Shown: one piece after another, positions 35,725-44,519 of the stretch | Numbering within the stretch: the stretch's first letter is position 1 | How the letters are laid out: each line of letters begins with the position of its first letter | From: Pseudoflavitalea rhizosphaerae | GTDB lineage: Bacteria > Bacteroidota > Bacteroidia > Chitinophagales > Chitinophagaceae | Direction: 5' to 3' | DNA: 64,000 nucleotides | NCBI RefSeq assembly: GCF_003991355.1 | Contig: NZ_RCSU01000018.1 | Coordinates: 27,810-91,809 of the forward strand | Translations under genes and position numbers: made by a program | The notes under the pieces: model-generated | Databases searched by the model: none | The model's input: only the letters and a program-made list of their open reading frames with translations | What the model was told of the DNA's origin: nothing

Positions 35725-36927
35725 TCAATTGAGTTTCTCCAGTTTGTCTACCAGGGCCTGTGCGATCTTCTGGATCTTGGAAGTTTCCAGGTCAGCCAGT
35801 TGACGGGCTTTCCGGGCTGCTTTCAGTCCTTCTTCCCTGTAACCCAGCGCATAACAACTTTCTGCCAGCGTGCCCTGGTTGCTGTATTCTTCAGGTTCCA
35901 GCAAAGCCGCCAGCCGCGCCATTTCATAAGCCTGCTTAAGAATAGCTGTATCGCCATTGGACTGATAACCTGCCCTCCGTGCAACAAAGCTCAGATCAGC
36001 AGGGTTGTTACGGAAAGCACCCGCCTGTGCAGTCCGGGCCACGGCCAGGAAGCCTTCCACTTTTTTATTGGCGAGATAATATTCGATCTGTAACATCACG
36101 GCGTTACGCTGTGCCGCATAACTGGTATCGCGCAGGATATAGGTAAGTTTTTCGAAGAATGCCTTGTCTTTTTTCTGACGGATCAATCCATACATGCTGG
36201 AATTGGCCAGCTGATTGAGTTTGGCGCTGATGGCGGCAGCATCTGCATACTGCGCAAATTCCTTTTGATGACGAATGAAATAACTGCCCAGCCTGTCTTC
36301 CTCATCGCGTGCAAAGGTTTTGATGATGGTCCAGCCCAGCGCGCTGTTGAGTTCCTCATCTTTCACGATACCAACCAGTTCATTCTTCACTTTTTCAAAC
36401 TGAGCACCATTCACGCGTTGCAGTACAATCGCATAGTCGGTGAGCAGTTGCAGGGACCGGTCGCCATTGTTGAATTTCTTCTCCATATCCGACAGCGTAT
36501 TGCCGGGGTTGGTGGCGCGGCGCGCCTCTGTGATAAATTCCTGCACGCTCATCCTCGACCCGGTGCGATGCACCTGGTTGCCTTTCGCATCCAGGAAAAG
36601 ATAAGTGGGGAACGATGTTACCTTGTAGCGTTCGCGCAAAGACACTCCTTCCCCTTTTTCCATATCCACCTTGAAATTGATGAATTGTTTGTTGAAATAC
36701 TGGTGTACAGTATCGTTCACAAATACATTTTTGTCCATCCATTTACATGGAGCACACCAGGAAGTATAACAGTCCACGAAAACCAGCTTGCCTTCTTTAG
36801 CAGCAGATTTCAGTGCTTCATTGAAATTCCCGTTGGTAAATTGAATGGTATTGCTTTCCTGTGCAAAAAGGGAAATGCTGCTGAAAAGCAGCAGCAGCAT
36901 CCCTGGTACATGTTTCATTATTGACAT
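35725..36927 (-). CDS. exported thioredoxin-family protein with C-terminal helical repeats
   Basis: A 400-residue periplasmic protein. The signal peptide ends at LFAQ (about residue 23). The thioredoxin domain (about 27-150) has the redox motif WCAPC with Cys58 and Cys61, and cis-Pro in SFPTYLFLD. The remaining 250 residues are helical and repeat-like (LQLLTDYAIVLQRVNGAQFEK..., YQSNGDTAILKQAYEMARLAALLE, LAESCYALGYREEGLKAARKARQLA), resembling TPR. It lies 16 bases after the SusD gene and closes the sigma/FecR/SusC/SusD operon; similar TlpA- or thioredoxin-like genes accompany some Bacteroidota SusCD loci of unknown substrate. The start MSIMKH is preferred; Met four is an alternative. Confidence 0.85.
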   Translation of the reverse strand: MSIMKHVPGMLLLLFSSISLFAQESNTIQFTNGNFNEALKSAAKEGKLVFVDCYTSWCAPCKWMDKNVFVNDTVHQYFNKQFINFKVDMEKGEGVSLRERYKVTSFPTYLFLDAKGNQVHRTGSRMSVQEFITEARRATNPGNTLSDMEKKFNNGDRSLQLLTDYAIVLQRVNGAQFEKVKNELVGIVKDEELNSALGWTIIKTFARDEEDRLGSYFIRHQKEFAQYADAAAISAKLNQLANSSMYGLIRQKKDKAFFEKLTYILRDTSYAAQRNAVMLQIEYYLANKKVEGFLAVARTAQAGAFRNNPADLSFVARRAGYQSNGDTAILKQAYEMARLAALLEPEEYSNQGTLAESCYALGYREEGLKAARKARQLADLETSKIQKIAQALVDKLEKLN

Positions 36928-36943
36928 AGTAACTTGTTTTCGG

Positions 36944-38332
36944 TTAGTAGCCTGGGTTTTGCACCACAATGCTGTCCGACAGTTTTACGGTATTGAATGG
37001 TAGTGGCAAAATGTACTGGTTCACCGATGTGATTGTAGGTTTGATGGTATTGATATTCAGGTTGCCATTGGTAGCATACCTGATAAGATCAAACCACTCT
37101 TCGCCGCTTTCTGCTCCCAGTTCCAGGATCTTTTCTTTCCGGATCAGTTCCAGCAGCTCGGCCGGATCATTGCTGGTATATTCCGGCATCACAGCCCTGT
37201 TGCGGATCTCGTTGAGGGCATCCCTGGCATCTTCCAGGTTGCCATTACTGCGCACTACCGCTTCAGCGCGGATCAGGTAAATCTCTGCCAGGCGAAGGAA
37301 ATGTTCTGTATCGGCAGTAAGTGTAGTGGGAGGCGAACTGAAAGGGTACAAGGTATTGTTGAATTTCTTGTTCCTCAACTGGCCCGCAGAGGTCCTGGTT
37401 GTGGCGGCGGTATCCCGTTTGTCTCCTTCCAGTTGCAGTTTATATTCTTCTGACGGAAGATAAGTGGAACGGAACATGAATGCCTTGTTGTTACGGTCGT
37501 TCTTATCATCATAAGGTGTTTGGAAGATCGCTTCTTTGGTACCGAAGATCTTTTTGAAGAACACATCGTAGAAAGTGGCTTCCAAACTGAAAGGGCCTTC
37601 CGTGATCACCTCCTGGGCCAGGGTGGCCGCTTCCGGGAATTTCTTCATATACAAAAGTACTTTTGCTTTCAGCGCTTTTGCCGCCTGCCTGGAAGCATAA
37701 ATGGTTTGGGTAAATGTCGGGCCTTTCGCTATCGCATAGTCCAGGTCCGCCAGAATGAAATCATAGGTTTGCTGTACCGTGGAACGCGGTTCGGATTTTG
37801 CTTCGCGGATCGGTTTGTCTTTGATCACCACTCCGTATTTTGAATTGAGATCGAAGAACTGGCCGTAAAAACGCAACAGGTAAAAATGCGCCAGCGCTCT
37901 CAGGAACCTTGCTTCGCCAATGATCTCATCCCTTCTTGGATTAGGCGTTTCAATCAGGGGTGCTTTTTCAATGATATGATTGGCATTACTGATCACTGCA
38001 TACCACTTTGTATAAATTGCGTCTACAGTATAATTCTGCGGATCAATTTCATGGTCCCTGAATTGTGATTCAGCATTTCCACCACTGCCGCCGAGGTCCA
38101 TCGTTCCACCCATCAGACAGGCGCTGCCCGGGTAATACACCACTAATTCCAAACCTGTTTTCAAAACGCTGTAAGTACCTGTGAGCGCGGCCTGCGCCTT
38201 ATTCACCGTTGTAATGGCCTGGTCTTCGGCCAATTGATTGATAGGATCGATGTCGGTTACATCCACCAGATTACAGGATGCTCCTGCAAGGGCCAGCGTA
38301 ATGAAACCGGTTGTATAGATTTTTTTGCGCAT
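36944..38332 (-). CDS. SusD/RagB-family outer-membrane lipoprotein
   Basis: A 462-residue surface lipoprotein that captures substrate for the adjacent SusC channel. The lipobox is LALAGASC with Cys20. The SusD core follows: TTVNKAQAALTGTYSVLK, KWYAVISNANHIIEKAPLIE, IIGEARFLRALAHFYLLRFYGQFF (the TPR-like helices) and C-terminal AEIYLIRAEAVVRSNGNLEDARDALNEIRNRA. It ends with SIVVQNPGY. I start at MRKKIYTTG so that the lipobox is correctly placed; a longer reading enters the SusC gene. It lies 10 bases after SusC and 16 before the thioredoxin gene. No glycosidase is in this operon, so the substrate may not be a glycan. Confidence 0.93.
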   Translation of the reverse strand: MRKKIYTTGFITLALAGASCNLVDVTDIDPINQLAEDQAITTVNKAQAALTGTYSVLKTGLELVVYYPGSACLMGGTMDLGGSGGNAESQFRDHEIDPQNYTVDAIYTKWYAVISNANHIIEKAPLIETPNPRRDEIIGEARFLRALAHFYLLRFYGQFFDLNSKYGVVIKDKPIREAKSEPRSTVQQTYDFILADLDYAIAKGPTFTQTIYASRQAAKALKAKVLLYMKKFPEAATLAQEVITEGPFSLEATFYDVFFKKIFGTKEAIFQTPYDDKNDRNNKAFMFRSTYLPSEEYKLQLEGDKRDTAATTRTSAGQLRNKKFNNTLYPFSSPPTTLTADTEHFLRLAEIYLIRAEAVVRSNGNLEDARDALNEIRNRAVMPEYTSNDPAELLELIRKEKILELGAESGEEWFDLIRYATNGNLNINTIKPTITSVNQYILPLPFNTVKLSDSIVVQNPGY

Positions 38333-38342
38333 GATGTAGCAT

Positions 38343-41300
38343 TTAAAAATTTGCAGTAAAACCAAGAGTAAAAGTTCTGGTGAGCGGATAGATATTGCTA
38401 TCCACACCCTGGGAAAAATTATTGGAAGGGGCAGTATTTACTTCCGGATCAAGCCCCTTGTATTTCGTGAGTACGAATACGTTACTAACGGAACCATATA
38501 AACGAATACCCGAAACGAACACCTTGCGCAGCAGGTTATTCCGGAGCAGGTAGCTCACCTGCACATTTTTCAGTTTGAAGAAAGAAGCATCTTCAATGAA
38601 ATAGTCGGAGTTCCGGTTGTTCCTGTTGGGATCATTCACTATCACCCTCGGCAAACCTGCACCTGGATTGTCCGGCGACCAGGCGCCCAGGATCTGGTCT
38701 GAATAATTATTATTGTTATTGGCGAACACCACCATGCTCTTGTAACCGGAATTGTCCAGCCTGTTACCCAATGAAAAGTTGAACAAAGCGCTTATTTCAA
38801 AGTTCTTGTAACGGAAGATATTGTTCCAGCCACCATAGAAGTCTGGCTCCGATTTGCCCAATACGGTTTGATCGTCATTATTGATCACACCATCTCCGTT
38901 GACATCTACGAATTTGAAATCGCCCGGCCTGGTTTGCTGCGATTGGTAGCTGCCGCCGGGAGCTTTTGCATTCAGGGCATCTATCTCTTCCTGGTTTTGG
39001 AAGATGCCTGCCACTTTCCATCCGGTAAAGTGACCGATCGGTTCGCCCTCTTTCATATTAAGGTAGGAGCCGCTGTTCAGCTTCAGGACCTTGCTACGGT
39101 AACGTGTAATATTGATATCCACCAGGTAGGCGATCTTGTTGTTATTGACCAGGTCACTGCCTATCTGAAATTCCCAGCCCTGATTCAGAAAATCTCCCAT
39201 ATTGGCCGGTTGTGTACGGCCACCGGTTTCTCTAATGATCTCCTTGTTGAGAATAAGATCATTGGTTACTTTACGGAAATAGCCCAATGTGCCGCGCAAC
39301 TTATTGTTGAGCATATTGAAGTCAACTGCCGCGTCCAACTGGTAGGTGGCTTCCCACCTGATATCCGGGTTGGGGATGGTATTCACGGCAACGGCATTGT
39401 TACCGCCGTAATAGTTGCCGGATTTGAAGAAAGTGGAATACTGGAAATCCGCGAAGTTGGCCGATCCTGTTTTACCATAAGACACACGCAGTTTCAGATC
39501 ATTGAACAGCTTGCTGCCCAACATAAAATCCTCGCGGGATATCCGCCATGCCAGCGCACCGGAAGGGAAATAACCCCAACGGTTAACCGGACTGAACTTG
39601 GTGGAATGGTCGGCCCTTCCTGTGAAGGTTATATAATATTTACCTGCGAAATTGTAGTTCGCACGCAGGAAATAAGAGGCAAGGCCACTGATAGCGCCGC
39701 CACTGGTGAATGTTTGCATGGAATTGGCAGAGCCGATATCGTTCAATACTTCATCGTCTACAAATGAAGTTGTGTTCAGGGTAGTGAATGTGGATTTGGT
39801 GAGAGACCAGGATGCTCCTGCTACAGCACTGATGGCATGGTGCCCGAAACGCTGGTTGTAGGTAAGCGTATTATCAAAAATCCTCGAAGATCCGGAGTTG
39901 ATGAAATCCGTCCTGGAACCTTTTCTCCTGTTCCGGATCTCGAAAACATCCGTGGATGGCGTATAGGCTTCATTGGTGCCTTTGGTAGTAGTGGCAGAGA
40001 AAGTGGAGCGGAACAATAATCCCCTGATCAATTCCACTTCTCCGAAAAAGGAAGTCATCACTACCTGGCTCTTCACAATATTGGGTTGGCGCATCCTGGC
40101 CACCGGGTTGGAAGTAACACTGTCCGGAGAAGCGCCATAATTACCTTTCAAATCATACACCGGAACATCCGGGCGATATCTTGCCAGCAGGTAATACTGG
40201 CCGTTGCCCCTGCCATTGGTTTCGTTCAAACTGAAATTGATATTGGTCCCAAAGCGGAGTTTATCGAACAATGTAGTTTCAAGACTTCCTTTCAGGTTCT
40301 GCCTGGAAAAGTCTGTATTGCGGATCGGCCCCTCCTGGGTAGTCAGGCCACCGGAAAAAGAGTAGATCGTATTGCCTGTAGGGCTGCCTCCATTGATGTT
40401 GAGGTAAATATTATTGGAGAAAGAAGTACGGATGGTTTCATCTACCCAATTGGTATTTACATCCGGCATATCCGGATAGGCAACATAAGTAGCGGGTAAT
40501 GTAGCATAAGCTGATTTTACCACATTATGGTACTGTTCCGCATTCAGCATATTGTACTGCTTAACGAACTTGTCAGCCGAACTGTTGACGTCAAAAGTAA
40601 TATTCGGCTTATCGCCCTTCTTTCCTCTTTTGGTAGTAACAATCACTACGCCATTGGCGCCCCTGGAACCATAGATAGCAGTTGCGGAAGCATCTTTCAG
40701 GATATCAATACTTTCAATATCTTCAGAATTTATACTGGCCAGCGGAGAGATCTTGTTACGGCTGTCATTCTGGTAAGCTGCATTGCCAAAACCATCCCCT
40801 AATTCAATGGGGATGCCATCAATTACATAGAGCGGCTCATTATTACCAACTGCGGATGTACCACCCCGGATCCTGATGGAAGCCACTGCTCCGGGCGCAC
40901 CGGAAGATTTTACCACATGCACTCCTGCTGCACGGCCGGTAAGCATTGCATCGAAATTGGAGCTGTTCATTTTATTGAGTTCATCCCCTTTTACAGAGCT
41001 CACGGAACCTGTGACATCCTTTTTATTCACCTGTCCATACCCAACTACCACCACACTTTCAAGCTGCTTGTCATCCTTTTTCAGCACAACCGATAACAAG
41101 CTATCTAATACGGGAACATCCTTTCCTTCAAACCCGGTGGAGGATATCTGGAGGAGACCTTTACCCTCAGGAATGCTGATCTCGAACCTTCCGTCATTAC
41201 CTGTGTACACACCCTTGAATGATCCTTTGATCTGAATGGAAGCGCCGGCAATTGGAACTCCATCCTCTCCTTTTACCTGGCCTTTAACTTGTTTGAATTG

Positions 41301-41684
41301 CTGTGATTTGGTAACAGAACTGGTTCTGCTGAAGATCACCAGTCCATTGTTCACTTCACGGAATTGAAGGCCGGTATTCAACAGCAACTTTGTAACGATC
41401 TGCTCCACGGAAGTTTCCTGGAAGTTCAGGTCATTGATGGTATACCTGGCCACATCACTTTCATTGAAGGAAATAGACACACCGCTCCTGGCCTGCAATT
41501 GCTTCAGGCAGTTGCTGAGTGATTCGTAATTGTAACGGATAGTGACCCTTTTTTCACGAATGGTCTGTGCCAGGAGCAATTGACTGCAACCCAGCATCAA
41601 CAGCAGCAAGATCACCGGGAACCGGCTTCGATAACGGAAGGAGTCAGACCCGGTTTTCCCGAGTCCTTTGATCAGTTTGTGCAT
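38343..41684 (-). CDS. SusC/RagA TonB-dependent transporter with STN domain
   Basis: A 1113-residue outer-membrane importer. The N-terminal signal ends at LLLAQ (about 42). It is followed by an STN signalling domain (VTIRYNYESLSNCLKQLQARSGVSISFNES...), a carboxypeptidase-like domain (VKGQVKGEDGVPIAGASIQIKG), the TonB box region, the plug with SusC signatures (LESVVVVGYGQVNKKDVTGSVSSV, PLYVIDGIPI, DILKDASATAIYGSRGANGVVIVTTK) and a 22-strand barrel ending FTLGFTANF. The STN domain couples transport to the FecR anti-sigma factor encoded just before, a trans-envelope induction circuit. The ATG at 41684 is taken; a GTG two codons upstream is open as well. Confidence 0.93.
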   Translation of the reverse strand: MHKLIKGLGKTGSDSFRYRSRFPVILLLLMLGCSQLLLAQTIREKRVTIRYNYESLSNCLKQLQARSGVSISFNESDVARYTINDLNFQETSVEQIVTKLLLNTGLQFREVNNGLVIFSRTSSVTKSQQFKQVKGQVKGEDGVPIAGASIQIKGSFKGVYTGNDGRFEISIPEGKGLLQISSTGFEGKDVPVLDSLLSVVLKKDDKQLESVVVVGYGQVNKKDVTGSVSSVKGDELNKMNSSNFDAMLTGRAAGVHVVKSSGAPGAVASIRIRGGTSAVGNNEPLYVIDGIPIELGDGFGNAAYQNDSRNKISPLASINSEDIESIDILKDASATAIYGSRGANGVVIVTTKRGKKGDKPNITFDVNSSADKFVKQYNMLNAEQYHNVVKSAYATLPATYVAYPDMPDVNTNWVDETIRTSFSNNIYLNINGGSPTGNTIYSFSGGLTTQEGPIRNTDFSRQNLKGSLETTLFDKLRFGTNINFSLNETNGRGNGQYYLLARYRPDVPVYDLKGNYGASPDSVTSNPVARMRQPNIVKSQVVMTSFFGEVELIRGLLFRSTFSATTTKGTNEAYTPSTDVFEIRNRRKGSRTDFINSGSSRIFDNTLTYNQRFGHHAISAVAGASWSLTKSTFTTLNTTSFVDDEVLNDIGSANSMQTFTSGGAISGLASYFLRANYNFAGKYYITFTGRADHSTKFSPVNRWGYFPSGALAWRISREDFMLGSKLFNDLKLRVSYGKTGSANFADFQYSTFFKSGNYYGGNNAVAVNTIPNPDIRWEATYQLDAAVDFNMLNNKLRGTLGYFRKVTNDLILNKEIIRETGGRTQPANMGDFLNQGWEFQIGSDLVNNNKIAYLVDINITRYRSKVLKLNSGSYLNMKEGEPIGHFTGWKVAGIFQNQEEIDALNAKAPGGSYQSQQTRPGDFKFVDVNGDGVINNDDQTVLGKSEPDFYGGWNNIFRYKNFEISALFNFSLGNRLDNSGYKSMVVFANNNNNYSDQILGAWSPDNPGAGLPRVIVNDPNRNNRNSDYFIEDASFFKLKNVQVSYLLRNNLLRKVFVSGIRLYGSVSNVFVLTKYKGLDPEVNTAPSNNFSQGVDSNIYPLTRTFTLGFTANF

Positions 41685-41711
41685 ACTCACAAGAAGTTTT
41701 GGTTTTGAGAA

Positions 41712-42677
41712 TTATTGACAGCTATTGCCGTCGAGATAAATCGTTTTATCTTTTATGGTGTAACTGATTTTATTAAGCAGCTTCAGCAGGTCCAGTACCT
41801 CTTTCAGCTTGTCTTTTTCACTGAAATTGATCGTGTTCTTACAATTACCAAGCTCTTTGTTTACAAATACCACATCATAATCATAGATGTTGCGGATGTA
41901 TACTGCCAGCTCTTTCAGGGTAATATTATTGAGCCAGATCTTTCCATTTTTCCAGTCATTGTTACGGGAGGGATCGATACTATTGATACGGAACTGATGA
42001 TTGCTCCGGAGATAGGTCAGTTCCTGAGCCGGCAATAGTTTTTCATGGCAGTTGAGGGAATCGTTCACAGCCACCTTGCCCTGTGTTACCGTTACCTTGA
42101 TCTCATTGAGCTGGGAAAAGGATTGAATATTGAAAGCTGTTCCCAGCACATTTACTTCCAGTTTATCAACTTTTACCCGGAAAGGGTGATTGGTATCCCG
42201 TGTTACTTCAAAGTAGGCCTCTCCATGGTCCAGGATAACATGGCGATTTTCGTTGAAGTCATCAGCAAAACGTAACCTGGAATGGGCATTCACCCAAACG
42301 CGGGAGCCATCAGAGAGTGTAACGGATTTTTTCTGCCTGCCTGTTTCCACGGCAGTATAGCTAAATTGTTTTGCCTGAGGCTTACGGTTGAACAAGAGGG
42401 CTAAAGTGGCAACACCTGCAACCATTATCAGCATGGCAACGGCCTGGAACCAGCGTTTCCAGAGGGTACGGACCGGAGCGATGGCGCCGGCATTGGCAGT
42501 CAGTTGATGCTGCAGGGTTTCCCAACTTTTTCCCTTGTCTGTATGCGCTTCCTCAGTACTCACGGGAATTGGGTTCTGAAGGGAATTGTACCATTTTTCC
42601 AGGATCAATTCCTCTTCAGGGGAAATAACTCCCCCTGCCTGCTTATTGAGCAGGTAATATAGATAGTCGTAATGCAA
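41712..42677 (-). CDS. FecR-family anti-sigma factor
   Basis: A 321-residue single-pass inner-membrane regulator. The cytosolic N-terminal part (YYLLNKQAGGVISPEEELILEKWYNSL) binds the ECF sigma factor, a membrane helix lies at about 75-95 (FQAVAMLIMVAGVATLALLF), and the periplasmic FecR domain follows (KSVTLSDGSRVWVNAHSRLRFADDF, EAYFEVTRDTNHPFRVKVDKLEVNVLGTAFNI). A C-terminal DUF4974-like region (KELAVYIRNIYDYDVVFVNKELGN) contacts the STN domain of SusC. The frame has no ATG before the conserved N-terminus: it appears to start at TTG 42677, with the open frame running upstream without another ATG. The sigma gene lies 63 bases upstream. Confidence 0.9.
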   Translation of the reverse strand: MHYDYLYYLLNKQAGGVISPEEELILEKWYNSLQNPIPVSTEEAHTDKGKSWETLQHQLTANAGAIAPVRTLWKRWFQAVAMLIMVAGVATLALLFNRKPQAKQFSYTAVETGRQKKSVTLSDGSRVWVNAHSRLRFADDFNENRHVILDHGEAYFEVTRDTNHPFRVKVDKLEVNVLGTAFNIQSFSQLNEIKVTVTQGKVAVNDSLNCHEKLLPAQELTYLRSNHQFRINSIDPSRNNDWKNGKIWLNNITLKELAVYIRNIYDYDVVFVNKELGNCKNTINFSEKDKLKEVLDLLKLLNKISYTIKDKTIYLDGNSCQ

Positions 42678-42740
42678 AGTTGTTAGCTTGTTACTGAATA
42701 AATACAGGTTGCAGTTCCGATAGTACCATCGGAAAAAAAA

Positions 42741-43331
42741 TTATTTTTTATCCATCATGGCCAACAGGATAATGATAAGGATAGAAGGTTCAATCCTGGC
42801 TGCGATATAATTTTTCACCTGCTCATTTGCCCGGTACAGCTGGTTCTTGACCGTTTGTACGGAGAGCGACAGGTTTTTAGCGATTTCGGAAGGGGCGAGT
42901 TGTTCTTCTTTATTCATCCTGAATACCAACTGCATTTTCGGAGGCAACTGGGAAATGGCTTCCTCAATCAGTGCTTTCAGTTCTTTGGATGCCAGCTTTT
43001 CAGCCACGTTATTGGCAGCATCCGTGAAGCGGCCTTCCATATCGCGGATGAACTGTTGCCTGGTCTTGTTGCGTGCATAGTGATTGTATACCCTGTTACG
43101 CAAACAGGTGCTGAGCCAGGGAAAAAGGGATCCCTCATCCCGGATGGAATCGCGGCTGGCCCATAAACTGAGAAAAACTTCCTGCACAGTGTCTCTTGCC
43201 TCCTCGCGTGAGGGCAGCTTGGTCACTGCGATGGCAAACAACATATCCCAGTACTTGTCGAAAAGCACTTTGAATCCTTTCACAGGATCCTTTTGCAATA
43301 ATTCCAAAGCATTCTGATCAGACAAATTCAT
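42741..43331 (-). CDS. ECF RNA polymerase sigma factor
   Basis: A 196-residue FecI-like sigma factor. Region 2 is at about 14-80 (DPVKGFKVLFDKYWDMLFAIAV, EARDTVQEVFLSLWASRDSI) and region 4 at about 118-170 (LIEEAISQLPPKMQLVFRMNKEEQLAPSEIAKNLSLSVQTVKNQLYRANEQV). The tail is strongly hydrophobic (PSILIIILLAMM) and could contact membrane. It is the first gene of the sigma/FecR/SusC/SusD/thioredoxin block and is presumably released by FecR when SusC is loaded. I start at MNLSDQN; an ATG six codons upstream (43349) is possible. Confidence 0.92.
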   Translation of the reverse strand: MNLSDQNALELLQKDPVKGFKVLFDKYWDMLFAIAVTKLPSREEARDTVQEVFLSLWASRDSIRDEGSLFPWLSTCLRNRVYNHYARNKTRQQFIRDMEGRFTDAANNVAEKLASKELKALIEEAISQLPPKMQLVFRMNKEEQLAPSEIAKNLSLSVQTVKNQLYRANEQVKNYIAARIEPSILIIILLAMMDKK

Positions 43332-43535
43332 GGATAGCACGTTGGTCAATCGGGCAATGATATAAAAATATTGCGGATTTATTCCGGCAACTTGATTGCC
43401 ATGGCCATGTAAGAAGGTCTAATGGGTATGATAAGGCGAAGTGGTCCGGACTACTGTCCGGTATGGTTGCAAGATAGGGAAATAAGCCAAGAGCGTTTCA
43501 ATTTGGTTAATTGACGCCAGGTTTACGCATTATGG

Positions 43536-43600
43536 CCGCCATAGAATCCTGACAAGGATGCTCCGAAAGACTCATCCCCTGGATCATTATCCTATGGCGG
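43536..43600. other. predicted structured element downstream of the NUMOD gene
   Basis: CCGCCATAG (43536-43544) is perfectly complementary to CTATGGCGG (43592-43600). Between them lie ATCCT-GACA-AGGAT (43546-43559) and an imperfect GGATG...CATCC hairpin, giving a branched fold of 65 bases. It sits 20 bases beyond the stop of the NUMOD4/NUMOD1 gene. Another palindrome, CCGGAC-TACT-GTCCGG, is nearby (43446-43461). No known RNA class is recognised. Confidence 0.35.
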
Positions 43601-43620
43601 GCAGATACTTACCAGAATTT

Positions 43621-44388
43621 CTAAGCAAATTGCCGGGCTTTGTTTACATTAGTTTTAAAGAAAGGAGATTGCCTTCCTCCCCTCAGGTCGCCCACATCTA
43701 TCCGCGGCGATTTACCAAAGCGCCACAGGTAACCACCTGCACTGATCGCATTACCACGCGCCACCTGCAGGATATTGGAAGCATTGCCATCGGTTGACCT
43801 GGCAGCTTCACGGGCACTCGGATAACTCTGGATCTTCTTTCCCCTGAAATTATATTGGGAAACGGGACGCATCCGCTTTTCGCGGGCACGCTGCAAACGT
43901 TCCAGGACCTGCCTGCGGCTGAGCTTATGCAATGGCGATGGAGAACGCCCCAGCTCCTTGATCCTTTTCTGTTTTTCACTGAGCGTGGCAATGCGAAGGT
44001 TTTGTGGACTGAGATTGAAGGAATCATTGTCCTTATAAAAGATTACGATGCTCTTGTCTTCAAGGTCCATTTCTTTTACAAAACAATTGAACACGAGGCG
44101 GGCAACCGTATAACGGTAACGGACACCCTCAACAGTAAGTGTAATGCTGAGATAGGTTTTGAAATCGCCCTTGTATTCATTCCTGTGCTTATGCACATAA
44201 GGCTTCATGATCATCGGGCGTTCATGATAGATAATTCCATTGGAGTAAACGGCTTCGTAAGCCATACGTTTAACGCGCCCCTTATTGGAAATTTTGAAAT
44301 ATCCCTCTAAACCGGGAATGTCTTTCCAGCGCTCTCCTTCAATGTTACTCAAACTGAGATTTAGGTAAGGTTTATTTTCTCGTCTCAT
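43621..44388 (-). CDS. NUMOD4/NUMOD1 protein with degenerate HNH-like centre
   Basis: A 255-residue protein with homing-endonuclease-type DNA-binding modules. NUMOD4 is N-terminal (GERWKDIPGLEGYFKISNKGRVKRM, about 18-42), followed by an HNH-like region (about 95-140), then NUMOD1 (VSQYNFRGKKIQSYPSAREAARSTDGNASNILQVARG, about 185-225) ending GGYLWRFG. Where an active HNH nuclease has a His-rich centre (such as VDHIDGNKLNN), this protein reads IVIFYKDNDSFNLSPQNLRIA, so the catalytic His is missing while the Asn-rich fold remains. It probably binds DNA without cutting. The start at MRRENKPY is supported by the NUMOD4 position. It stands alone between the sigma locus and uxuA. Confidence 0.8.
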   Translation of the reverse strand: MRRENKPYLNLSLSNIEGERWKDIPGLEGYFKISNKGRVKRMAYEAVYSNGIIYHERPMIMKPYVHKHRNEYKGDFKTYLSITLTVEGVRYRYTVARLVFNCFVKEMDLEDKSIVIFYKDNDSFNLSPQNLRIATLSEKQKRIKELGRSPSPLHKLSRRQVLERLQRAREKRMRPVSQYNFRGKKIQSYPSAREAARSTDGNASNILQVARGNAISAGGYLWRFGKSPRIDVGDLRGGRQSPFFKTNVNKARQFA

Positions 44389-44519
44389 TGGCAAGGTTAA
44401 TGGAGGATATAACGGAATGCAATATCCGGGAATAAAAATACTATTTCTATTCACTCCATTATTTACCAGCAACGGAAAAAATTCATAAATGGGTTATTTC
44501 ACCTATTAATTTGACATTT

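Noticed and set aside
43536..43600. A hammerhead ribozyme in the structured element (GATGAGTC on the minus strand)
   Set aside because: The conserved CTGATGA and GAAA core is not present in the required order, so only an unclassified fold is reported.
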